A DNA stretch of 11,420 nt, taken from contig DATJHO010000124.1 in assembly GCA_035493835.1 (NCBI GenBank), positions 1 to 11,420 of the forward strand, in the 5' to 3' direction. The notes beneath the pieces are model-generated. The model was given only the letters and a program-made list of their open reading frames with translations, was not told where the DNA came from and made no database searches. Numbering within the stretch: position 1 is the first letter of the stretch; the number at the start of each line of letters is the position of its first letter. This document shows positions 5,926-11,420 of this stretch, piece after piece. The position numbers and the translations under genes are program-made. The stretch comes from DASZTU01 sp035493835. GTDB lineage: Bacteria > Pseudomonadota > Alphaproteobacteria > Rhizobiales > Devosiaceae.

Positions 5926-6254
5926 CCGCATCTGAAAAAATCGTCCGCTACAGCCGGCGGCCGCTGACGCAGGAGGAAAAGGAGCATCTGGAGGCCGTGG
6001 CCAAGCTTCCGGATGAAGGTATTGATTTCTCTGACATTCCGGAGGCCGGCGACCAGTTTTTTGACAATGCCGTTAGGGGACCGATGTTCCGCCCAGTCAA
6101 AAAGCAGACAACCCTGCGATTGGATGCCGACCTGATCGAGTGGTTCAAGCGGCACTCCGGCGAGGATGGCAGTTCGCGTGGCTACCAAACCCGCATCAAC
6201 CGCGCCCTCCGCGAATATGTCGCCGCGCAGGAGAAGGCCAGGAAGGCCCGTTGA
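5922..6254 (+). CDS. brnA: BrnA-family antitoxin
   Basis: The 110-residue product matches BrnA antitoxins in its C-terminal half. KKQTTLRLDADLIEWFKRHS (60-79) is a ribbon-helix-helix-like strand and helix, and GYQTRINRALREYV (87-100) is the hallmark second helix. The N-terminal part (1-58) is a longer, charged linker that in other family members wraps the toxin. BrnA binds BrnT and, with it, represses the shared promoter. The start at 5922 is supported by GAGGG seven bases upstream and by the ATGA overlap with the truncated brnT. Its partner is broken, so it is an orphan antitoxin here. It could act as a DNA-binding repressor of its own promoter or neutralise a related toxin encoded elsewhere. 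Confidence 0.85.
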   Translation: MTASEKIVRYSRRPLTQEEKEHLEAVAKLPDEGIDFSDIPEAGDQFFDNAVRGPMFRPVKKQTTLRLDADLIEWFKRHSGEDGSSRGYQTRINRALREYVAAQEKARKAR

Positions 6255-6370
6255 GCCCCGCGGCGCCGCAATAGCTAAAATTGCGCATAGTGGGGCGGGA
6301 GGGGGTTTCTTGCATCCACACCCCTTGTCGCGCTAAGCTGCTGATCAGAATTGGGAAAGCGGCGTCCCTC

Positions 6371-7303
6371 ATGACCAGTGACACAAATGCGCCCGATGCG
6401 CACCAGGTGACGGTGGCTTACCGGCTGCAGCGCTCGCGCCGCCGGTGGCGGGCCATTGCCTTTTTGGCGCTGATCGTGGCGGTGCTGGCAGTCGCCGGGC
6501 GGTTCGCCTATCAGGGTGGGGGCGGCGCGCAGGTGGCGCGTGTGGAAATCTCCGGCAACATCGCTACTGACCGCGACAGGGTCGAGCTTCTCAACAAGCT
6601 CGGCGAGGATCCCAGCGTCAAGGCAGTCCTCATCAGCATCAACAGCCCCGGCGGCACCACGGCCGGCGGCGAGGAACTTTTCGAGACCATCGGCGCGCTC
6701 CGGGCGAAGAAGCCGGTCGTGGCCGTCATCGACGAACTGGGGGCCTCTGCCGCCTATATGACAGCGATCGCCGCCGACCGGGTCTATGCCAGGCGGCTGT
6801 CGATCGTGGGCTCGATCGGGGTGTTGTTCCAGACCATCAATGCCGGCAAGCTTCTCGATACCATCGGGATCGGCACGGAAAAGATCGCCTCCGGGCCCCT
6901 CAAGGCCGAGCCTGACCTCAGCAAGCCGATGTCGCCGGAAGTGCGGGCCTCGCTGACCGGCCTCGTCGCCGACTCGTTCAACTGGTTTGTCGATATCGTG
7001 GCGCAGCGCCGGGGCCTCGCCCGGCCGGACGCCCTGGCGCTCGCCGATGGCCGCATCCTCACCGGCGGGGAAGCCCTCAACGACAAGCTGATCGATGCCA
7101 TCGGCGGCGAAGACGATGCCATCGCCTGGCTGGAAGCGAACAAGAACGTCGCCCAGGACCTGCCCGTCGTCACCCGCACGCCGACGGGGAACGGCTGGAG
7201 CCTCGGCAAATGGTTTGGCTCGGAAGCGCGCGCCGCCCTCGGGATCGGCGGCGAGGGTCCGGTCGCGCTTGACGGGCTCGTGTCGCTTTGGCAGGTTAAC
7301 TAA
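6371..7303 (+). CDS. sppA: Signal peptide peptidase SppA, 36K type (S49 family)
   Basis: This membrane-bound serine protease of family S49 digests signal peptides left after secretion. The 310-residue product has a basic N-terminus (LQRSRRRWR, 19-27) and one membrane segment (about 28-46), and faces the periplasm. Catalytic signs are the ISINSPGG oxyanion-side motif (88-95), the nucleophile in ELGASAAYM (Ser126), SIVGSIGVLFQ (144-154), and the general-base lysine in SGPLKAEP (Lys178). The Ser/Lys dyad and short length mark the single-domain form, which forms oligomeric rings. ATG 6371 gives a normal cytoplasmic tail; an in-frame upstream start at 6281 would add 30 residues without family support. 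It is followed by ihfB after 55 bases, the usual Rhizobiales order. Confidence 0.93.
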   Translation: MTSDTNAPDAHQVTVAYRLQRSRRRWRAIAFLALIVAVLAVAGRFAYQGGGGAQVARVEISGNIATDRDRVELLNKLGEDPSVKAVLISINSPGGTTAGGEELFETIGALRAKKPVVAVIDELGASAAYMTAIAADRVYARRLSIVGSIGVLFQTINAGKLLDTIGIGTEKIASGPLKAEPDLSKPMSPEVRASLTGLVADSFNWFVDIVAQRRGLARPDALALADGRILTGGEALNDKLIDAIGGEDDAIAWLEANKNVAQDLPVVTRTPTGNGWSLGKWFGSEARAALGIGGEGPVALDGLVSLWQVN

Positions 7304-7358
7304 TGCTTCACAAATTCTCCATTCGGAGCGAATTCGGCGCACGCCGGGGGACAGGACG

Positions 7359-7637
7359 ATGATCAAGTCTGAACTCGTGCAGATGCTTGCGGCCGAAAAT
7401 CCGCATTTGTTCCAGCGCGACATCGAAAACATCGTCAACGCCATCCTCGATGAGGTCGGCGATGCGATGGCGCGCGGCGACAGGGTGGAACTCCGCGGCT
7501 TCGGCGCCTTTTCGGTGAAGAACCGGCCGGCCCGCGTCGGCCGCAACCCCCGCACCGGCGAGCAGGTCGACGTGGGTGAAAAATACGTGCCGCAGTTCAA
7601 GGCCGGCAAGGAAATACGCGAACGGCTGAACCGCTGA
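7359..7637 (+). CDS. ihfB: Integration host factor subunit beta
   Basis: The 92-residue product is a DNABII protein. It has the helical N-terminus MIKSELVQMLAAENPHLFQRDIENIVNAILDEV, then VELRGFGAFSVKNRPARVGRNPRTGE, the saddle and beta-arm signature. The arm tip GRNPRTGE (61-68) carries the conserved Pro64, which intercalates in the minor groove and kinks DNA. The N-terminal wording (SELVQML, NPHL, DIENIVN) distinguishes IhfB from IhfA and HU. With IhfA it forms a heterodimer that bends DNA by well over 100 degrees in recombination, replication and transcription. ATG 7359 follows a purine-rich GGGGGACAGGAC. It lies between sppA and lapA, as in E. coli-like and Rhizobiales genomes. Confidence 0.95.
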   Translation: MIKSELVQMLAAENPHLFQRDIENIVNAILDEVGDAMARGDRVELRGFGAFSVKNRPARVGRNPRTGEQVDVGEKYVPQFKAGKEIRERLNR

Positions 7638-7685
7638 CCCACGATACCGGCGCTGCGGGCTTCCGTTTCGTGCCGCGATGGTATA

Positions 7686-7700
7686 GGCGGATCATCCGCC
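7686..7700. promoter_or_regulatory. Perfect palindrome upstream of lapA
   Basis: GGCGGAT and ATCCGCC flank a single C, a perfect seven-base inverted repeat 20 bases before the lapA start. TATAGG (7682-7687), a possible -10 box, overlaps its left arm, though no good -35 is seen. It could be an operator or a small mRNA hairpin; only the symmetry is certain. Confidence 0.3.
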
Positions 7701-7720
7701 CGAAGCGCCAGGACTGGCCC

Positions 7721-8083
7721 ATGTTAAGACGCATTGTCGGTTGGATCGTTCTCATCCCGCTATCGGTGGCGCTGATCGTGTTCGCCCTTGCGAACCGGCA
7801 ATTGACGGTCGTCAATTTCAACCCGCTGGCGAGCCCCGATACGGCCGGCGCGCCCGGCATTGGCGTGCCGCTGTTCCTGGTGATCTTTACGGTGCTGCTG
7901 GTCGGGGTGCTGCTGGGTGGCGTTGCCGGCTGGTTCGCGCAAGCTGAAGTCCGGCGCGAGCGGCGATTGTTGCGGCGCGAGGCCGAGCGGCTTGGCCGCG
8001 AACTGGATCAGCTCAATCGGGCTGCCGGTAAACGCAGGACCCCCACAACGCTTGATATTGACGATCTCGTCGATACCCCTTAG
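7721..8083 (+). CDS. lapA: LapA domain-containing membrane protein (DUF1049)
   Basis: The 120-residue product is a small inner-membrane protein with two membrane segments (about 4-23 and 50-71). They are joined by a short loop containing NRQLTVVNFNP, the typical LapA/DUF1049 motif. A basic, coiled-coil-prone tail follows (76-100, EVRRERRLLRREAERLGRELDQL) on the cytoplasmic side. In E. coli LapA acts with LapB in controlling LpxC and lipopolysaccharide synthesis; no LapB-like TPR domain is present here, so that role is only an analogy. ATG 7721 is chosen because AGGA lies seven bases upstream and the membrane segment starts straight after. A GTG at 7670 would add 17 basic residues. It sits between ihfB and trpF, 12 bases from the latter. 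Confidence 0.8.
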   Translation: MLRRIVGWIVLIPLSVALIVFALANRQLTVVNFNPLASPDTAGAPGIGVPLFLVIFTVLLVGVLLGGVAGWFAQAEVRRERRLLRREAERLGRELDQLNRAAGKRRTPTTLDIDDLVDTP

Positions 8084-8095
8084 CGAACCGTCCCC

Positions 8096-8743
8096 ATGGT
8101 CGAACCTCTCATTATCAAAATCTGCGGCATCAAGACTTCCGCTATCCTTGAAACCGCCATCGAAGCCGGCGCCGACATGGTCGGCTTCGTGCACTTTCCG
8201 CGCAGCCCCAGGCACGTCGATATCGACACCCTGGGCCAGCTCATCTCGGCGGCGCGCGGCCGTATCGAAACATCGGTGCTGCTGGTCAACCCCGACAACA
8301 CCCTCGTTGCCCAGGTGGCGGCGTTCGGGCCCGACTGGATCCAGCTGCATGGGCCGGAAACGCCCCACCGCGTGGAGGCGATCCGGGCCGAAGCCGGGCT
8401 CAGCATCATGAAGGCGCTGCCGATCGGTTCGGCCGAGGACGTGGAGGCGGTGGCGAGCTACGTCGATATCGCCGACCGGATCCTCCTGGACGCCAAGCCG
8501 CCCAAGCACGCCGACCGGCCGGGTGGCCTGGGTGTGCTATTCGACTGGACGCTGCTCAAGGACCTTGACCCCGCATTGCCGTTCATGCTTTCCGGGGGCC
8601 TGACGCCCGACAATGTCGGCGATGCCGTCAAGGCGGTGAGGCCATTCGGGATCGACGCTTCGTCGGGGCTCGAGACGGCGCCGGGAACCAAGGATGCGGG
8701 TCTGATCCGCAGCTTTGTCGCCAAGGCTCGCGCCGGGACGTGA
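8096..8743 (+). CDS. trpF: Phosphoribosylanthranilate isomerase
   Basis: TrpF converts N-(5'-phosphoribosyl)anthranilate to the ribulose form (CdRP) in tryptophan synthesis. The 215-residue TIM barrel shows KICGIK at 8-13 with the general-base Cys10 and VGFVHFPRSPR at 29-39. It also has IQLHGPE at 82-88, ILLDAK at 129-134 with the general-acid Asp132, and the phosphate-binding loops SGGL (166-169) and GIDASSGLE (185-193). Length is normal for a single-function enzyme. ATG 8096 lies 12 bases after the lapA stop with only a weak Shine-Dalgarno, suggesting it is read with lapA. trpB follows after a 143-base gap rather than directly. Confidence 0.96.
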   Translation: MVEPLIIKICGIKTSAILETAIEAGADMVGFVHFPRSPRHVDIDTLGQLISAARGRIETSVLLVNPDNTLVAQVAAFGPDWIQLHGPETPHRVEAIRAEAGLSIMKALPIGSAEDVEAVASYVDIADRILLDAKPPKHADRPGGLGVLFDWTLLKDLDPALPFMLSGGLTPDNVGDAVKAVRPFGIDASSGLETAPGTKDAGLIRSFVAKARAGT

Positions 8744-8824
8744 TCTTTCTTCCCTCCTCGGAGGGCGTCCCTAAGGGGTAGGGCGGGGGGCTTTCACTCG
8801 TCGCTGAATCGGGGTTTTAATCCC

Positions 8825-8870
8825 TTGCGCGCCTTTCCCCCACGGGAGAGAACGGGGCGCAACGGTTTTT
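8825..8870 (+). terminator. Composite hairpin and T-run before trpB, possible attenuator or repeat-derived terminator
   Basis: An outer stem TTGCGC/GCGCAA (8825-8830 with 8857-8862) encloses an inner stem CTTTCCC/GGGAGAG (8833-8839 with 8844-8850, one G-T pair). TTTTT follows three bases later (8866-8870), 16 bases before the trpB start. The 143-base gap between trpF and trpB has no TGG codon before the hairpin, so there is no Trp-rich leader peptide. A second hairpin, CCCTCC-TC-GGAGGG, lies at 8752-8765. The inner stem resembles the repeat hairpin after trpA at 11092-11114, so the structure may derive from a dispersed repeat. Confidence 0.4.
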
Positions 8871-8886
8871 CGAACGGGAGACTGAA

Positions 8887-10107
8887 GTGACGATTGCTGG
8901 GGCCAACAGTTTGCGTACCGGCCCCGACGAGCACGGCCGCTTTGGCATGTTCGGCGGGCGTTTCGTGGCCGAAACGCTGATGCCGCTGATCCTCGACCTC
9001 GAAAAAGCCTATCGCACCGCCAAGGACGATCCTGAATTCCAGGCGGAAATGACGGATCTGCGTCTGCATTATGCTGGTCGGCCGTCCCCGCTTTATTTCG
9101 CCGAGCGCATGACCGAGCACCTGGGCGGCGCAAAGGTCTATTTCAAGCGCGAAGAGCTGAATCATACCGGCAGCCACAAGATCAACAATTGCCTTGGCCA
9201 GATCCTTCTGGCCAAGCGCATGGGTAAGACCCGCATCATCGCCGAAACCGGCGCCGGCCAGCACGGCGTGGCGACGGCGACGGTCTGCGCGCGCTTCGGC
9301 CTTCCCTGCGTCATTTTCATGGGCGCCACGGATGTGAAGCGGCAGTGGCCGAATGTGTTGCGCATGAAAATGCTGGGCGCGGAGGTGCGGCCGGTGACCG
9401 CCGGTGCCGGCACGCTCAAGGACGCCATGAACGAGGCGCTGCGCGACTGGGTCACCAATGTTGACTCGACCTATTACCTCATCGGCACCGCCGCGGGCCC
9501 GCATCCCTATCCGGAGATGGTGCGCGATTTCCAGTCGGTGATCGGCGAGGAGATCCGCACCCAGATGCAGGAGGCCGAAGGCAAGCTGCCGGACGCGCTC
9601 GTTGCCTGCGTTGGCGGCGGCTCCAACGCCATCGGCACTTTCTACTCGTTCCTGGATGATCCGAGCGTCAAGATTTACGGCGCCGAGGCGGGCGGGCATG
9701 GCATCGACGTCGAGAATGGCCATGCCGCCTCGATGACCGGCGGCCGGCCGGGCGTGCTGCACGGCAACCGCACCTATCTGCTGCAGGATGCCGATGGGCA
9801 GATCCTCGAGGGGCATTCGATCTCGGCCGGGCTGGATTATCCCGGCGTCGGGCCGGAGCACTCCTATCTGCACCAGATCAAGCGCGTGACCTATGCGCCG
9901 ATCACCGACAAGGAGGCGCTGGAAGCCTTCCAGCTCTGCACCCGACTCGAAGGCATCATCCCGGCGCTCGAAAGCGCGCACGGGCTGGCGCTGCTGATGC
10001 AGGTGGCGCCAAAAATGGGCAAGGACGAGACCATCGTGCTCTGCCTCTCGGGCCGCGGCGACAAGGATGTCGAGCAAGTCGGCCGTTATCTCGGGATGGC
10101 AATGTAA
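8887..10107 (+). CDS. trpB: Tryptophan synthase beta chain
   Basis: TrpB is the PLP enzyme that joins indole with L-serine to give tryptophan, working in an alpha2-beta2 complex with TrpA. The 406-residue product has the N-terminal GRFGMFGGRFVAETLMP (17-33) and the PLP lysine in HTGSHKINN (Lys98). AETGAGQHG (119-127) carries the catalytic Glu120, GGGSNA (243-248) binds the PLP phosphate, and LSGRGDKD (387-394) has Ser388 by the pyridine nitrogen. This is the ordinary TrpB1 type. The GTG at 8887 has a GGGAG six bases upstream. Its stop overlaps the trpA start by one base (TAATG), so the two subunits are coupled at equal levels. Confidence 0.98.
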   Translation: MTIAGANSLRTGPDEHGRFGMFGGRFVAETLMPLILDLEKAYRTAKDDPEFQAEMTDLRLHYAGRPSPLYFAERMTEHLGGAKVYFKREELNHTGSHKINNCLGQILLAKRMGKTRIIAETGAGQHGVATATVCARFGLPCVIFMGATDVKRQWPNVLRMKMLGAEVRPVTAGAGTLKDAMNEALRDWVTNVDSTYYLIGTAAGPHPYPEMVRDFQSVIGEEIRTQMQEAEGKLPDALVACVGGGSNAIGTFYSFLDDPSVKIYGAEAGGHGIDVENGHAASMTGGRPGVLHGNRTYLLQDADGQILEGHSISAGLDYPGVGPEHSYLHQIKRVTYAPITDKEALEAFQLCTRLEGIIPALESAHGLALLMQVAPKMGKDETIVLCLSGRGDKDVEQVGRYLGMAM

Positions 10108-10931
10108 TGACCACTCGTCTCGCCGACCGCTTCGCCGCCTGTGCCGCCCAGGGCCGCCCCGCACTCGGGACTTTCACCATGGCGGGCGATCCCGACATGG
10201 CGACCAGCCAGGCAATCCTTGCGGCACTGCCCAAGGCCGGCGCTGACGTCATTGAATTGGGGATGCCCTTTTCCGATCCGATGGCCGACGGGCCGGGCGT
10301 CCAACTGGCCGGCCAGCGCGCGCTCAAGGCCGGCCAGACCATGCAGAAGACGCTCGCCATGGTCAGCGAATTCCGCAGGACCGACCCGGCGACCCCGATC
10401 GTGCTGATGGGTTATTACAACCCGATCTACATCTATGGGGTCGAAAAATTTGTCGCCGATGCGCTCGCCGCCGGCGTGGACGGCCTGATCGTCGTGGACC
10501 TGCCGCCGGAAGAGGACAGCGAACTCTGCCTGCCGGCACTGAAGGCGGGGCTGAACTTCATCCGGCTGACCACGCCGACGACCGATGATGCCCGCCTGCC
10601 GGCGGTTCTCGCGAACACCTCGGGCTTCGTCTATTACGTGTCGATGACCGGCATCACCGGCGCGGCGATCCGCAGCCATGCGGCGGTGGGCGAGGCGGTG
10701 AAGCGGATCAAGTCGCACACGGATCTGCCGGTTGCAGTCGGCTTCGGCATCAAGACCGGCGACGATGTCGCGGTCATGGGCCGCGATGCGGACGGGGTCG
10801 TGGTGGGCACGGCGCTTTGCAACGCCATCGGCAACAGCCTCGCCGACGGTAAGGCCACCGAAAATACGGTTGCGGCCGCGCAAAGGCTGGTCATGAGCCT
10901 CGCCGAGGGAACGAGGCGGGCGAGGGCGTAG
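10107..10931 (+). CDS. trpA: Tryptophan synthase alpha chain
   Basis: TrpA cleaves indole-3-glycerol phosphate to indole and glyceraldehyde 3-phosphate and passes indole through a tunnel to TrpB. The 274-residue TIM barrel has GTFTMAGDPD (21-30) and VIELGMPFSDPMADGP (48-63), which contains the catalytic Glu50 and Asp61. LMGYYNPIYIYG (100-111), FVYYVSMTGITG (174-185) and the phosphate loop VGFGIKT (211-217) follow. All expected catalytic residues are present. The ATG at 10107 overlaps the trpB stop. In many Rhizobiales accD follows trpA; here a roughly 300-base noncoding stretch and a convergent gene follow instead. Confidence 0.98.
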   Translation: MTTRLADRFAACAAQGRPALGTFTMAGDPDMATSQAILAALPKAGADVIELGMPFSDPMADGPGVQLAGQRALKAGQTMQKTLAMVSEFRRTDPATPIVLMGYYNPIYIYGVEKFVADALAAGVDGLIVVDLPPEEDSELCLPALKAGLNFIRLTTPTTDDARLPAVLANTSGFVYYVSMTGITGAAIRSHAAVGEAVKRIKSHTDLPVAVGFGIKTGDDVAVMGRDADGVVVGTALCNAIGNSLADGKATENTVAAAQRLVMSLAEGTRRARA

Positions 10932-11091
10932 GAGCCCACGCGGTCAGGGCCGTACAACTGAGAAAACCTTCGTCCGGCAAGAGGGTGCCGGCAGGCCGGT
11001 GAGGAGTAGCCACACACGATTTCAGTGGCGGGCCTCCTGCCTCAAGTTGCTGAAGTTCTTTACCTGAGTTCTGGGCGCCCCCTCACCCTGG

Positions 11092-11114
11092 CCCTCTCCC
11101 CAGTTGGGCGAGGG
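11092..11114. repeat. Dispersed-repeat hairpin (CTCTCCCC/GGGCGAGGGG type)
   Basis: CCCTC-T-CCC and GGG-C-GAGGG pair around the loop CAGTT with one mismatch. This looks like the CCCTCTCCCC...GGGCGAGGGG intergenic repeat that is scattered through many alphaproteobacterial genomes. The inner hairpin before trpB (8833-8850) is similar. Confidence 0.45.
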
Positions 11115-11158
11115 GACGATGGGGCACGGCCGCGCCACAAGCGGCCATACGCACAAGA

Positions 11159-11233
11159 CCTCGTCCTGAGCTTGTCGAAGGACAAGGCCTCCATGTGGCC
11201 GCCCTCGTGGTTCGACAGGCCCACCATGAGGGC
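11159..11233. repeat. Two-armed palindromic intergenic repeat (CCTGAGCTTGTCGAAGG type)
   Basis: The left arm (11159-11181, containing CCTGAGCTTGTCGAAGG) and right arm (11209-11231, containing TTCGACAGGCCCACCATGA) are imperfect inverted copies about 27 bases apart. This motif pair resembles a repeat common between genes in Devosia, sphingomonads and relatives. The right arm extends into its own 11-base-pair hairpin (11201-11211 with 11223-11233). Confidence 0.6.
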
Positions 11234-11240
11234 TGTTTTT
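11201..11240 (+). terminator. Repeat arm shaped as an intrinsic terminator
   Basis: GCCCTCGTGGT and ACCATGAGGGC form an 11-base-pair stem (one G-T pair) with an 11-base loop. TG and TTTTT (11234-11240) follow on the plus strand. It could end the trp transcript about 270 bases after trpA. On the minus strand it lies directly after the stop of the convergent gene and has no T-run in that direction. Confidence 0.45.
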
Positions 11241-11420
11241 ACCCCGCCAACCCCGACGCCTTCCACCAGGCGACAGCTTCGTCCAGCACGTCGCGCGCGA
11301 GGCGCTGGCTGCCGTCAGGGAACCGGATCACGACCCGCTGCACGGTGTTGCCGTTATAGAGGCTGACCATGTAATCCTCGACCGGCAGCTTGTGGTACTC
11401 GGCGATGGGGATCTCGACCG
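11239..11420 (-). CDS. Unrecognised protein, C-terminal end only
   Basis: The last 59 codons of a minus-strand gene are in the window; its start lies beyond the right edge. The translation contains VEIPIAEYHKLPVEDYMVSL, then YNGNTVQRVVIRFPDG, and ends DEAVAWWKASGLAG. I do not recognise the family. The composition is that of a soluble mixed alpha/beta protein, with a strand-like VQRVVIRFPDG and an amphipathic C-terminal helix with a WW pair. Codon use (GC-rich third positions) supports real coding. It converges on trpA across the repeat-rich spacer, and its stop TAA (11241-11239) touches the T-run of the plus-strand terminator. Confidence 0.6.
   Translation of the reverse strand, partial: VEIPIAEYHKLPVEDYMVSLYNGNTVQRVVIRFPDGSQRLARDVLDEAVAWWKASGLAG

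Larger units (their letters stand above)
10932..11238. other. Noncoding stretch after trpA, rich in hairpins and repeats
   Basis: No credible gene is seen between the trpA stop and the end of the convergent gene. The stretch holds a perfect small hairpin, CCGGCA-N6-TGCCGG (10974-10991, no T-run), then a repeat hairpin at 11092-11114 and a two-armed palindromic repeat at 11159-11233. About 90 bases around 11000-11080 show no structure I can name. Confidence 0.5.

Noticed and set aside
5926..6254. The missing half of BrnT shifted into another frame (simple frameshift)
   Set aside because: The DNA after the BrnT stop encodes BrnA from its first codon, leaving no room for about 55 toxin codons in any frame. 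A deletion fits better.
6275..7642. A 455-codon minus-strand frame across sppA and ihfB
   Set aside because: It spans two well-identified plus-strand genes and the gap between them, and shows no recognisable domain.
8744..8886. A Trp leader peptide for classic attenuation of trpB
   Set aside because: There is no TGG codon upstream of the hairpin and no short start-stop frame with a ribosome site.
8794..10164. A 456-codon minus-strand frame opposite trpB
   Set aside because: It is an antisense shadow of trpB, which has all its catalytic motifs.

Overview
The window looks like a chromosomal core segment of a GC-rich alphaproteobacterium, probably of the order Hyphomicrobiales (Rhizobiales). 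The reasons are the gene order (FYDLN acid-domain protein / aroA-position gene / cmk / rpsA, then sppA / ihfB / lapA / trpF / trpB / trpA), the FYDLN family itself, Rhizobiales-like SppA and LapA sequences, and dispersed palindromic intergenic repeats. A Devosia-like family is possible, but the sequence alone does not prove it.

Layout. On the minus strand at the left edge are the first codons of cutC (1-104), whose Shine-Dalgarno sits in a perfect inverted repeat. About 300 noncoding bases follow, holding a two-armed palindromic repeat and the terminator of a tRNA-Ala(GGC) gene (463-538, minus). Next comes a minus-strand FYDLN acid-domain protein (709-1101) with a probable TTG start. Divergent from it runs a plus-strand block: an intact EPSP-synthase-like gene in the aroA position (1294-2640), overlapped by cmk (2637-3272). 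rpsA (3483-5177) follows with its own promoter, a hairpin-bearing leader and a strong terminator. A short accessory stretch lies between rpsA and sppA: a GNAT acetyltransferase (5255-5764) and a BrnT/BrnA toxin-antitoxin locus whose toxin is cut to 38 codons while the antitoxin is whole. Then come sppA, ihfB, lapA and the tryptophan genes trpF, trpB and trpA. After trpA there are about 300 bases of repeat-rich noncoding DNA and the 3' end of an unrecognised minus-strand gene.

How the genes work together. trpF, trpB and trpA carry out the last steps of tryptophan synthesis from phosphoribosylanthranilate and so depend on chorismate. The gene in the aroA position should supply the chorismate precursor EPSP, but it has lost essentially every recognisable catalytic residue of class II EPSP synthase while keeping the whole fold and an open frame. 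It is best read as a pseudoenzyme, with the working EPSP synthase presumably encoded elsewhere. This is the most unusual item in the window. cmk and rpsA serve nucleotide metabolism and translation, ihfB encodes a DNA-bending protein, and sppA and lapA are membrane-associated housekeeping genes.

Other points to re-examine are the broken toxin beside an intact antitoxin, the hairpin in the rpsA leader, the terminator-like composite hairpin just before trpB, the loss of both zinc-ribbon cysteine pairs in the FYDLN protein, and a palindromic repeat arm that also has the form of an intrinsic terminator.
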